Of a stretch of 64,000 nucleotides of DNA, positions 50,180-60,016 are shown one piece after another. Source of the stretch: Salvelinus alpinus (taxonomy: Eukaryota; Chordata; Actinopteri; Salmoniformes; Salmonidae); contig NC_092091.1 of the NCBI RefSeq assembly GCF_045679555.1, positions 77,392,902 to 77,456,901 on the forward strand, in the 5' to 3' direction. A program made the position numbers and the translations under genes. Numbering within the stretch: the first letter of the stretch is position 1; the number at the start of each line of letters is the position of its first letter. The notes under the pieces are model-generated. The model was given only the letters and a program-made list of their open reading frames with translations. It was not told the DNA's origin and ran no database searches.

Positions 50180-50817
50180 GTGGGAAGGATTTTTTGGGGG
50201 AGAGAGTTGAGTTATGTACTAGACTAGTGGGGGTCGAGGAGAGAGTTGATTTATGTACTAGACTGGTGGGGGTCAGGGAGAGAGTTGAGTTATGTACGAG
50301 ACTGGTGGGGGTCGGGGAGAGAGTTGAGTTATGTACTAGACTGGTGGGGGTTGGGAGAGAGTTGAGTTATGTACTAGACTGGTGGGGGTCAGGGAGAGAG
50401 TTACAAGACTGGTGGGGGTCGAGAGAGTTGAGTTATCTACTAGACTGGTGGGGGTCAGGGAGAGAGTTGAGTTATGTACTAGACTGGTGGGGGTCGGGGG
50501 AGATTTGAGTTAAGTATTAGTTAAGTACTAGACTGGTGGGGGTCGGGGAGAGAGTTACAAGACTGGTGGGGGTCGAGAGAGTTGAGTTATGTACTAGACT
50601 GGTGGGGGTCAGGGAGAGAGTCGAGTTATGTACTAGACTGGTGTGGGTCAGGGAGAGAGTTGAGTTATGTACTAGACTGGTGGGGGTCAGGGAGAGAATT
50701 GAGTTATGTACTAGACTGGTGGGGGTCAGGGAGAGAGTTGAGTTATATACTAGACTGGTGTGGGTCAGGGAGAGAGTTGAGTTATGTACTAGACTGGTGG
50801 GGGTTGGGGAGAGAATT
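50180..50817. repeat. 39-bp minisatellite (about 16 copies)
   Basis: Units with 'gttatgtactagactggtgg' then 'gggtcagggagagagttga'; several shortened units. Period 39 keeps frames open; no gene. Confidence 0.93.
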
Positions 50818-51325
50818 CTGAAGAGTGGAAAATACTGCTCGGCTATATGACTTCTATCTCATTACTTACTTCTATGACGTGACAAACCTTTAATCAGATA
50901 AGATCAGTTTAACCCACCTACCTACAGGAAATATAAGATCAGTTTAACCCACCTACCTACAGGAAACACTGACATTGGAAAAACTCCACAGGAAACTGCT
51001 GACAGAGCAGCAACGTTTCACATAGTGTGTCCTATAATATCAGCTCTAACTTTCTACTGCTTGAGTTCACCTCTTATAGAATATTGGCTTAATGTTCCAG
51101 CACCTCAATATAAACAGTACCAGCACCCAAAATGAGTACTGATGAGGTCTCATGTTAGAGCAGGAGAAGGGGGGATGTGGTGTAGAAGCTAGAGGTCTGT
51201 TACCCAAGTCAACTCAACAGGCCTGATGCTATATGTCAGGGTCAGGCTGGGCTGGGCCAAGAGAGGAACAGGTTACTGGTTATGATGACATCACTGGTGA
51301 GAAGTCAGTGATAAAAATATATTCA
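50818..51325. repeat. upstream-region duplication, copy 2
   Basis: Copy of the leader-exon upstream region without the leader: it starts at 'ctgaagagtggaaaatactg', where the 39-bp array takes over. Contains an extra internal duplication of the 'gatcagtttaacccacctac' block. The right part (about 51075-51325) is near-identical to 54070-54324. Confidence 0.9.
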
Positions 51326-51682
51326 GCTGATTTAAATGTCAGTCTATCTCTCCCTCCTCCCCTGTCTCCTTCTACCAACCCAGTCTGTCAATAAGTCCTA
51401 TCTCTCTCTCTCATCTCTCTCTCCCTCCTCCCCTGTCTCCTTCTACCAACCCAGTCTGTCAATAAGTCCTATCTCTCTCTCTCATCTCTCTCTCCCTCCT
51501 CCCCTGTCTCCTTCTACCAACCCAGTCTGTCAATAAGTCCTATCTCTCTCTCTCATCTCTCTCTCTCCTCCCTCCCCTGTCTCCTTCTACCAACACAGTC
51601 TGTCAATAAGTCCTATCTCTCTCTCATCTCTCTCTCCCTCCTCCTGTCTCCTTCTACCAACTCAGTCTGTCAGTAAGAACTA
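51326..51682. repeat. CT-rich minisatellite of about 72 bp, left part
   Basis: Units with 'cctgtctccttctaccaacc' and 'cagtctgtcaataagtccta'. It is interrupted at 51682 by a Tc1 element and resumes at 53297. Confidence 0.9.
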
Positions 51683-51739
51683 AACTCAGCAAAAAAAGAA
51701 ATGTCCTCTTACTGTCAACTGCGTTTATTTTCAGCAAAC

Positions 51740-52800
51740 TTAATCTACTTAGTACTCATCCCGGATCCGGGAGCACCCTCATCAGTAAAAAAGCTGACTA
51801 GCATAGCCTAGCATAGCGCCACAAGTAAATACTAGCATCTAAATATCATGAAATCACAAGTCCAAGACACCAGATGAAAGATACACATCTTGTGAATCCA
51901 GCCATCATTTCTGATTTTTAAAATGTTTTACAGGGAAGACACAATATGTATTTCTATTAGCTAACCACGATAGCAAAAGACTCAACTTTTTTCCCCCACC
52001 ATTTTCTTACTGCATAGGTAGCTATCACAAATTCGACCAAATAAAGATATAAATAGTCACTAACCAAGAAACAACTTCATCAGATGACAGTCTGATAACA
52101 TATTTATTGTATAGCATATGTTTTGTTCGAAAAATGTGCATATTTCAGGTATAAATCATAGTTTGACATTGCAGCCACCATCACAAAATCTCACCAAAGC
52201 GGCTAGAATAACTACAGAGACCAACGTGAATTACCTAAATACTCATCATAAAACATTTATGAAAAATACACAGCGTACAGCAAATGAAAGACCAACATCT
52301 TGTGAATCCAGCCAATATTTCAGATTTTTTAAGTGTTTTACAGCGAAAACACAATATAGCATTATATTAGCTTACTACAATAGCCAACCACACAGCAGCA
52401 TTGATTCATGCACGTTAGCGATAGCGAATAAACCAGCAAAAGATATTAATTTTTTCACTAACCTTCTCAAAACTTCATCAGATGACAGTCCTATAACATC
52501 ATATTACACAATACATATATGGTTTGTTCGAAAATGTGCATATTTAGCGGCACAAATCGTGGTTATACAATGAGAATAGTGGCCAAACTGCAAACAAAAT
52601 GTCGGGAGAAATCTTGGGAGAGGCACCTAATCTAATCAATAACTAATCATAAACTTGACTAAAAAATACAGGTTGGACAGCAAATGAAAGATACATTAGT
52701 TCTTAATGCAACCGCTGTGTTAGATTTTTAAAATTAACGTTACTACGACATACAGGGTGCGGTAAAGCGAGACCGCACCGAAATTAATGGCAGAATAATA
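51740..52800. repeat. repeat block nested in the Tc1, related to the 41.4-kb element
   Basis: Internal copies of 'cttgtgaatccagcca', 'cttcatcagatgacagtc' and 'aatgtgcatatttagcgg', the same blocks as in the TTAA-flanked element at 41439-43251. The outer ends do not match that element, so the insertion mode is unclear. The 151-codon plus frame inside (52118-52573) has no motifs. Confidence 0.6.
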
Positions 52801-52811
52801 GTTTAACTTTT

Positions 52812-53036
52812 TCACCGATCCTGTGCAGATGTTGTTACACGTGGTCTGCCACTGCGAGGACGATCAACTGTCCGTCCTGTCTCCCTGTAGCGCTGTCTTA
52901 GGCGTCTCACAGTACGGACATTGCAATTTATTGCCCTGGCCACATCTGCAGTCCTCATGCCTCCTTGCAGCATGCCTAAGGCACATTCACGCAGATGAGC
53001 AGGGACCCTGGGCATCTTTCTTTTGGTGTTTTTCAC
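52812..53036 (-). pseudogene. Tc1 transposase N-terminal fragment (HTH)
   Basis: 74 codons on the minus strand: PRVPAHLRECALGMLQGGMR followed by an HTH (TADVARAINCNVRTVRRL) and the linker RSGRPRVTT, the first DNA-binding half of a Tc1 transposase. Truncated before the catalytic domain by the nested repeat block. Confidence 0.85.
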
Positions 53037-53296
53037 AGTATGTTGAAAGGCCTCTTTAGTGTCCTAAGTTTTCATAACTGTGACCTTAATTGCCTACCAT
53101 CTGTAAGCTGTTAGTGTCTTAACGTCCGTTACACAGGTGCATGTTCATTAATTGTTTTTGGTTCACTGAACAAGCATGGGAAACAGTGTTTATACCCTTT
53201 ACAATGAAGATCTGTGTAGTTATTTGGATTTTTACGAATTATCTTTGAAAGACAGGGTCCTGAAAAAGGGGCATTTATTTTTTTGCTGAGTTTCTC

Positions 53297-53545
53297 TCTC
53301 CCATCTCTCATCCTCCTCCTTTGTCTCCTTCTCACAACCCAGTCTGTCAGTAAGTCCTATCATTCTCTCTCTCATCCTCCTCCCTTGTCTCCTTCTCCCA
53401 AACCAGTCTGTCAGTAAGTCCTATCATTCTCTCTCTCATCCTCCTCCCTTGTCTCCTTCTCCCAACCCAGTCTGCTAGTAAGTTCTATCATTCTCTCTCA
53501 TCCTCCTCCCTTGTCTCCTTCTCCCAACCCAGTCTGCTAGTAAGT
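53297..53545. repeat. CT-rich minisatellite, right part
   Basis: Continuation of the array at 51326-51682 on the other side of the Tc1: about four units of roughly 62-66 bp with 'cttgtctccttctcccaacc' and 'cagtctg(t/c)cagtaag'. Confidence 0.88.
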
Positions 53546-53546
53546 C

Positions 53547-53608
<62 letters not shown>

Positions 53609-53673
53609 GTCTCTCTGTCTCTCTGTCTCTCTGTCTCTCTGTCTCTCTCTGTCTCTCTCTGGTCTATCTCTCG

Positions 53674-53764
<91 letters not shown>

Positions 53765-53777
53765 GTCTCTGTCTCTG

Positions 53778-53845
<68 letters not shown>

Positions 53846-53850
53846 CCCTC
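53546..53850. repeat. (CT)n / (CTGTCT)n microsatellite
   Basis: Pure pyrimidine-rich CT and CTGT repeats over about 300 bp. Confidence 0.97.
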
Positions 53851-53860
53851 CCCCTCCTGA

Positions 53861-54324
53861 GAAATACTGCTCGGCTATATGACTTCTATCTCATTACTTC
53901 CTTACTTATATGATGTGACAAACTTTTAAGCAGATAAGATCAGTTAAACCCACCTACCTACAGGAAACACTGACATTAGAAAAACTCCACAGGAAACTGC
54001 TGGCAGAGCAGCAAAGTTACACATAGTGTGTCCTATAATATCAGCTCTAACTTTCTACTGCTTGAGTTCACCTCTTATAGAATATTGGCTTAATGTTCCA
54101 GCACCTCAATATAAACAGTACCAGCACCCAAAATGAGTACTGATGAGGTCTCATGTTAGAGCAGGAGAAGGGGGGATGTGGTGTAGAAGCTAGAGGTCTG
54201 TTACCCAAGTCAACTCAACAGGCCTGATGCTATATGTCAGGGTCAGGCTGGGCTGGGCCAAGAGAGGAACAGGTTACTGGTTATGATGACATCACTGGTG
54301 AGAAGTCAGTGATAAAAATAAATT
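53861..54324. repeat. upstream-region duplication, copy 3
   Basis: Third copy of the leader-exon upstream region, starting 'gaaatactgctcggctat' and ending 'cagtgataaaaata', near-identical to 50840-51325. No leader exon: the CT microsatellite replaces it on the left and a C/T minisatellite adjoins on the right. Confidence 0.9.
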
Positions 54325-55390
54325 CTCTCTCTCCCCCCTCCTCCCTCTCTACCCTCCCTACTTCCCTTCCCCTCCCCCCTCTCTGTCTCCCTCCCATCTC
54401 CCCCCTCCTCCCTCTCTACCCCTTCTCTATCTCCCCCCTCCTCCCTCTCTACCCCACTTCCCCTCCCCCCTCTCTGTCTCTCTCCCATCTCCCCCCTCCT
54501 CCCTCTCTACCCCACTTCCCTTCCCCTCCCCCCTCTCTGTCTCCCTCCCATCTCCCCCCTCCTCCCTCTCTACCCTACTTCCCTTCCCCTCCCCCTCTCT
54601 GTCTCCCTCCCATCTCCCCCCTCCTCCCTCTCTACCCTACTTCCCTTCCCCCCCCCCCTCTCTGTCTCTCTCCCATCTCCCCCTCCTCCCCCTCTACCCC
54701 ACTTCCCTTCCCCTCCCCCTCTCTGTCTCTTTCCCATCTCCCCCTCCTCCCTCTCTACCCTACTCCCTCCCCCCTCCCCCCTCTCTGTCTCTCTCCCATC
54801 TCCCCCCTCCTCCCTCTCTACCCCACTTCCCCTCCCCTCCCCCCTCTCTGTCTCTCTCCCATCTCCCCCCTCCTCCCTCTCTACCCTACTTCCCTTCCCC
54901 TCCCCCCTCTCTGTCTCCCTCCCATCTCCCCCCTCCTCCCTCTCTACCCTACTTCCCTTCCCCTCCCCCCTCTCTTTCTCCCTCCCATCTCCTCCCTCCT
55001 CCCTCTCTACCCTACTCCCCTTCCCCTCCCCCCTCTCTGTCTCCCTCCCATCTTCCCCCTCCACCCTACTTCCCTTCCCCTCCCCTCTCTCTGTCTCCCT
55101 CCCATCTCCCCCCTCCTCCCTCTCTATCCTACTTCCCTTCCCCTCCCCCCTCTCTGTCTCCCTCCCATCTACCCCCTCCACCCTACTTCCCTTCCCCTCT
55201 CTATCTCCCCCCTCCCCCCTCTCTACCCTACTTCCCTTCCCCTCCCCCCTCTCTGTCTCTCCCCCATCTCCCCCCTTCTCCCTCTCTACCCTACTTCCCT
55301 TCCCCTCCCCCTCTCTGTCTCTCCCCCCTCTCCCCTCCTCCCTCTCTACCCTACTTCCCTTCCCCTCCCCCCTCTCTGTCTCCCTCCCAT
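54325..55390. repeat. polypyrimidine minisatellite (about 62-bp units, about 17 copies)
   Basis: Units with 'cctccctctctaccctactt' and 'cctctctgtctccctcccat'. More than 1 kb almost without purines on the plus strand. The long reading frames on both strands (387 and 203 codons) are low complexity. Confidence 0.95.
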
Positions 55391-55414
55391 CCTTTAATTT
55401 ATATTAAATAAAGT

Positions 55415-55600
55415 AAGGGGAGGTAGAAGAAGGGGAGAGGGGGAGAAGAGGAGAGGGGGAGAAGAGGAGAGGGGGAGAAGAGGAGAGGGGGAGGAGAGGA
55501 GAAGGGGGAGAAGAGGAGAGGAGAGGGGAAGGAGAGGAGAGGGGGAAGAAGAGAGGAGAGGGGGGAGAAGAGAAGAGGAGGATGGGAGAATGGGAGAGGA
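55415..55600. repeat. polypurine (GGGGAGAGGAGAA)n tract
   Basis: About 185 bp almost entirely G/A, immediately after the polypyrimidine array and separated by an AT-rich near-palindromic spacer (55393-55412). Confidence 0.95.
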
Positions 55601-56118
55601 GGTACTGTTTGTCTCCCACCATTCCAATCAGAGGACTCTACCTTCTGTTATCAAGTGGGCGTTTCCACTATATTTAGTGTACCAGTCATTTCAGTGAAGG
55701 GAACAAGTGCACACTTTAGGAGAAAGGAGAGATAATTGGGGCAATGGTTCTTTCTAGTCTACAGTCCTGCGTCTGTGACACCAGATTATCACCTAGTGGC
55801 CATAAGAGGAACTGTCCTGTCAGTGTGTTTTTACTGCTGGCTCAAAACAACACATGACCTGAATACATGATATGATTCATCTGTGAGTACTAAAAGCATA
55901 TGAATATAGTATATTATAGTATATTTATTATATATGTGGGTCTGATAAGTAAACACTCTTAATGGTTGCTGTTTTATCACACAGAAGAACATTGGACACT
56001 ATGTAACCAAACACATGTGAAACCTCATGATATGAGTGATAAGAAGTGTTTAAAAAGGTGAGTTCTGAACCCTGTAGACTACTGCACTACTTCTGAAGAA
56101 GACCAGAGTCATTTCAGA
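55601..56118 (+). promoter_or_regulatory. 5' flank of the 56.1-kb gene, TATA-like box
   Basis: Non-repetitive DNA upstream of a signal-peptide exon. A TTTAAAAAGG box near 56050, about 70 bp before the ATG, is a plausible TATA element with a short 5' UTR. Function not demonstrated. Confidence 0.35.
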
Positions 56119-56193
56119 ATGAAGACTGCTATAGTTCTGACGGTGTTGCTGTTCTGTCTGTCTGGGGCCTGGACTCAGGGAGAGAGTGGAGGG
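56119..56193 (+). CDS. signal-peptide exon of an unknown secreted protein
   Basis: ATG at 56119 opens 25 codons: MKTAIVLTVLLFCLSGAWTQ, then GESGG, ending at donor GTGACT (phase 0). Strong secretory signal with a likely cleavage site near GAWTQ/G. The style is that of fish C1q-like/precerebellin and similar secreted proteins, but no mature domain is visible, so no name is given. Downstream exons are not recognised; the intron is occupied by a minisatellite built from this exon's end and by a Tc1. Confidence 0.55.
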
Positions 56194-56778
56194 GTGACTA
56201 GTAGTTCTGTCTGTCTGGGGCCTGGACTCAGGGAGAGAGTGGAGGGGTGACTAGTAGGTCTGTCTGTCTGTCTGTCTGTCGGTCGAGAGAGTGGAAGGGT
56301 GACTAGTAGTTATGTATGTATGTATGTCTGTCTGTCGGTCAGGAGAGTGGAAGGGTGACTAGTAGTTATGTATGTCTGTCTGTCTGTTTGTCTGTCTGTC
56401 GAGAGAGTGGAAGGGTGACTAGTAGTTATGTATGTATGTCTGTCTGTCTGTCTGTCGAGAGGGTGACTAGTAGTTATGTATGTCTGTTTGTCTGTCTGTC
56501 TGTCGGTCGAGAGAGTGGAAGGGTGACTAGTAGTTATGTATGTCTGTTTGTCTGTCTGTCTGTCGGTCGAGAGAGTGGAAGGGTGACTAGTAGTTATGTA
56601 TGTCTGTCTGTCTGTCTGTCGGTCGAGAGAGTGGAAGGGTGACTAGTAGTTATGTATGTATGTCTGTCTGTCTGTCTGTCTGTCGAGAGAGTGGAAGGGT
56701 GACTAGTAGTTATGTATGTCTGTCTGTCTGTCTGTCTGTCTGTCGAGAGAGAGTGGAAGGGTGACTAGTAGTTATGTA

Positions 56779-56814
<36 letters not shown>

Positions 56815-56940
56815 GAGAGAGTGGAAGGGTGACTAGTAGTTATGTATGTCTGTCTGTGTCTGTCTGTGTGTCGGTCGGTCGAGAGAGTGGAAGGGTGACT
56901 AGTAGTTATGTATGTATGTATGTATGTCTGTCTGTCTGCA
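56155..56940 (+). repeat. minisatellite derived from the exon end and splice donor (13 copies)
   Basis: The first two units repeat the exon sequence itself ('ctgtctggggcctggactca', 'gggagagagtggaggggtga'). Later units keep 'gagagtggaagggtgactag' and replace the exon part with expanding TATG/TCTG tetranucleotides. I count 13 copies of the donor block GGGTGACTAGTAG. Confidence 0.92.
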
Positions 56941-58225
56941 GTATATACAATAAATCACCAAAGTATATGGACACCTGCTCGTCAAACATCTCATTCCAAA
57001 ATCCTGGGTATTAATATTGAGTTGGTCCCCCCGTTGCTGCTATAACAGCCTTCAGTCTTCTGGGAAGGCTTTCCACTAGATGTTGGAACATTGCTGCGGG
57101 GACTTGCTTCCATTCAGCCACATAGAGTATAGTGAGGTCGAGCACTGATGTTGGGCGATTAGGCCTGGCTCGCAGTCGGCGTTCCAATTCATCCCAAAGG
57201 TGTTCGACGTTGTTGAGGTCAGGGCTTTGTGAAGTTCTTCCACACCAATCTCGACTAACCATTCATGTATGGAACTTGCTTTGCGTACAAGGGCATTGTC
57301 ATGCTGAAACAGGAAAGGGCCTTCCCCAAACTGTTGCCACAAAGTTGGAAGCACAGATTCCTCTAGAATGTCATTGTATGCTGTAGGGTTAAGATTTCCC
57401 TTAACTGAAACTGAGGGGCCCAAACCATGAAAAACAACCCCAGACCATTATTCCTCCTCCACCAAACTTTACAGTTGGCACAATGCATTGGGGCAAGTAG
57501 CGTTCTCCTGGCATCCTCCAAACCCATATTAGTCCGTCGGATTAGTAGAAGGTGAAGCGTGATTCATCACTCCAGAGAATAGGTTTCCACTGCTCCAGAG
57601 TCCAATGGCAGCTAGCTTTACACCACTTAAGCCTACACTTGGCATTGCACATGGTGATCTTAGGCTTGTATGCAGCTGCTCGGCCCTGGAAACCCATTTC
57701 ATGAAGCTCCTGACAAACAGTTTCTTGTGCTGATGTTGCTTCCAGAGGCAGTTTGGAACTTGTTAGTGAGTGTTGCAACCAAGTACAGATGATTTTTACA
57801 CGTTACACGCTTCAGCACTCGGCGGTCCTGTTCTGTGAGCTTGTGTGGCCCACTACTTCTTGGCTGAGCCGTTGTTGGTCCTAGATGTTTCCACTTCTCA
57901 GTAACAGCACTTACAGTTGACCGGGGAAGCTCTAGCAGGTCAGAAACTTGACAAACTGACTTGTTGGAAAGGTGCCATCCTCTGACGGTGCCACGTTGAA
58001 AGTTACGGAGATCTTCAGTAAAGCCATTCTACTGCCACTTGTTTGGTTACTACATGATTCCATATGTGTTATTTCATAGTTTCAATGTCTCCACTATTAT
58101 TCTACAATGTAGACAATAGTTAAAACTGATCCTAGATCTGTACAATGTAGACAATAGTTAAAATAAAGAAAAAACATTGCATTTGTAGGTGTGTCCAAAC
58201 AATTGACCGGTACTGTATATGCATT
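56941..58225 (-). mobile_element. Tc1-like element, chimeric right end
   Basis: Left end 'caccaaagtatatggacac', transposase on the minus strand (57990-57011). The right end is not the matching inverted repeat but the end of a different Tc1 family ('ggtgtgtccaaacaattgac', 58189-58208), with an internal duplication of 'tgtagacaatagttaaaa' that encloses a piece of the neighbouring 76-bp satellite. Confidence 0.7.
57011..57990 (-). pseudogene. Tc1 transposase pseudogene
   Basis: At least three frames on the minus strand: 57778-57542 with ILWSDESRFTF (first catalytic D), 57423-57076 with FLFQHDNALVRK (second D), 57262-57011 with SPDLNNVEHLWDELERRLRA (catalytic E) through to the C-terminus. The HTH region at 57990-57780 is degraded. 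Frameshifts and stops between the pieces make it inactive. Confidence 0.85.
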
Positions 58226-58597
58226 GTGGAGGTGAACTGGTCCTAGATCTGTACAAAGGCATAACATCTACAGCAGGAACAACTGGCTGTGTTAGAGAAC
58301 ATATAAAACGAACTGATCCTAGATCTGTACAAAGGCATAACATCTACAGCAGGAACAACTGTCTGTGTTAGAGAACATATTAAACGAACTGATTCTAGAT
58401 CTGTACAAAGGCATAACATCTACAGCAGGAACAACTGTCTGTGTTAGAGAACATATTAAACGAACTGATCCTAGATCTGTACAAAGGCATAACATCTACA
58501 GCAGGAACAACTGTCTGTGTTAGAGAACATATTAAACGAACTGATTCTAGATCTGTACAAAGGCATAACATCTACAGCAGGAACAACTGTCTGTGTT
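58226..58597. repeat. 76-bp tandem repeat (about 5 copies)
   Basis: Units with 'gatcctagatctgtacaaag' and 'ctacagcaggaacaactgtc'; gatcc/gattc variants alternate between units. Confidence 0.92.
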
Positions 58598-58638
58598 AAA
58601 AGGCCCAGCTGGATTTAAAATTGTCCTTGTCCCTGCAG

Positions 58639-58945
58639 CCAATCAGTGAGCAGCTTCCCCTCCCCTACATCTCAGGCAGTTCTGTTACTCACAACACTCC
58701 CCCTGCTTTCCTCAACAATGGAACAGCTTCCCTTCCCCTACATCTCAGGCAGTTCTGTTACTCACAACACTCCCCCTGCTTTCCTCAACAATGGAACAGC
58801 TTCCCTTCCCCTACATCTCAGGCAGTTCTGTTACTCACAACACTCCCCCTGCTTTCCTCAACAATGGAACAGCTTCCCTTCCCCTACATCTCAGGCAGTT
58901 CTGTTACTCACAACACTCCCCTGCTTTCCTCAACAATGGAACAGC
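58639..58945. repeat. 73-bp tandem repeat (4 copies)
   Basis: Units with 'tacatctcaggcagttctgt' and 'tgctttcctcaacaatggaa'. A consensus-like acceptor (CTTGTCCCTGCAG, ends 58638) directly precedes the array. Since 73 is not a multiple of three, the long frames at 58621-59100 translate each unit differently and are unlikely to be coding. Confidence 0.9.
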
Positions 58946-59194
58946 CCACTGAGCTAAAGCCTTGCCATTACAAATATGTTTTAAAGGAGCGGGACATTTT
59001 TTACAATGAGGAAATAATATGTCATGTTTTACACGTACCTCAGCCATCATTGGGAATGGTGTCTTATGCAGTGACAAAATTAGATTTGCTGATGCAGTAA
59101 ATCTAATACATAGGTGTTTTTAGGCATGAAAGGTCTGCGGTGATTCCGTGGTTATAAGTTACTGACCTTGGAATACATTTCTGGCCATGCTGGC
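58946..59194. other. no recognised gene
   Basis: Continuation of an open frame (to 59100) without recognisable motifs. It could be an exon tail after the acceptor at 58638, but nothing supports this. Confidence 0.3.
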
Positions 59195-59570
59195 AGGGTC
59201 TGAATCACACCCAATGTCTACATGGCACACTGACAGGGTCTGAATCAAACCCAATGTCCACCTGGCACACTGACAGGGTCTGAATCAAACCCAATGTCCA
59301 CCTGGCACACTGACAGGGTCTGAATCAAACCCAATGACCACCTGGCACACTGACAGGGTCTGAATCAAACCCAATGTCCACCTGGCACACTGACAGGTTC
59401 TGAATCAAACCCAATGTCCACCTGGCACACTGACAGGGTCTGAATCAAACCCAATGTCCACCTGGCACACTGACAGGGTCTGAATCAAACCCAATGTCCA
59501 CGTGGCACACTGACAGGGTTTGAATCAAACCCAATGACCACCTGGCACACTGACAGGGTCTGAATGTTAA
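59195..59570. repeat. 40-bp tandem repeat (about 9.5 copies)
   Basis: Units with 'ctgaatcaaacccaatgtcc' and 'cacctggcacactgacaggg'; a few single-base variants. Confidence 0.95.
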
Positions 59571-59639
59571 GGGGAGGGAAAATTGGTCAAGAGGGTGATG
59601 ATTATTGTTGTTCTACTGCCTGATTGTTAAAAAAGCTTT

Positions 59640-60016
59640 GTTAAAGAACAAGAAGGCCTGCACACTGTTTACAAAAGCTTTGTTTAATCAGCACAACAGT
59701 TTTCAGCTGTGCTATCATTATTGCAAAAGGGTTTTCTAATGATCAACTAGCATTTTAAAATGATAAACTTGGATTAGCTAACACAACGTGCCATTGTAAC
59801 ACAGGAGTGATGGTTGCTGATAATGGGCCTCTGTACGTCTATGTAGATATTCCATTAAAAATCTGCCGTTTCCAGCTACAATAGTCATTTACAACATTAA
59901 CAATGTCTACACTGTATTTCTGATCAATTTGATGTTATTTTAATGGACAAAAAATTTGATTTTCTTTCAAAAACAAGGACATTTCTAGGTGACCCCAACT
60001 TTTGAACGGTAGTGTA
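59640..60016 (-). mobile_element. Tc1-like terminal fragment
   Basis: Non-coding terminal part ending 'acttttgaacggtagtgta', a widespread Tc1 terminus in fish, preceded by 'ccgtttccagctacaatagt'. Only one end is present; the other side was lost and the satellite begins at the terminus. Confidence 0.75.

Larger units (their letters stand above)
51683..53296 (-). mobile_element. Tc1 element inserted in the CT-rich array, centre replaced
   Basis: Ends are inverted copies (AAACTCAGCAAAAAAAG on the left, TTTTTTTGCTGAGTTT on the right). TA precedes the left end (51681-51682); the right TA is mutated to TC. Only the N-terminal part of the transposase remains (52812-53036). The middle (about 51740-52800) is unrelated repeat sequence. 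Confidence 0.8.

Noticed and set aside
52118..52573. 151-codon plus-strand frame
   Set aside because: Falls within the repeat block nested in a Tc1; no motif and composition like the surrounding repeat.
54234..55397. 387-codon plus-strand and 203-codon minus-strand frames
   Set aside because: Low-complexity translations of the polypyrimidine array.
58621..59100. 159-codon frame after a good-looking acceptor as a second exon of the 56.1-kb gene
   Set aside because: 73-bp units are read in three different frames in turn, so coding selection is implausible; no domain, and a Tc1 and a satellite lie between.
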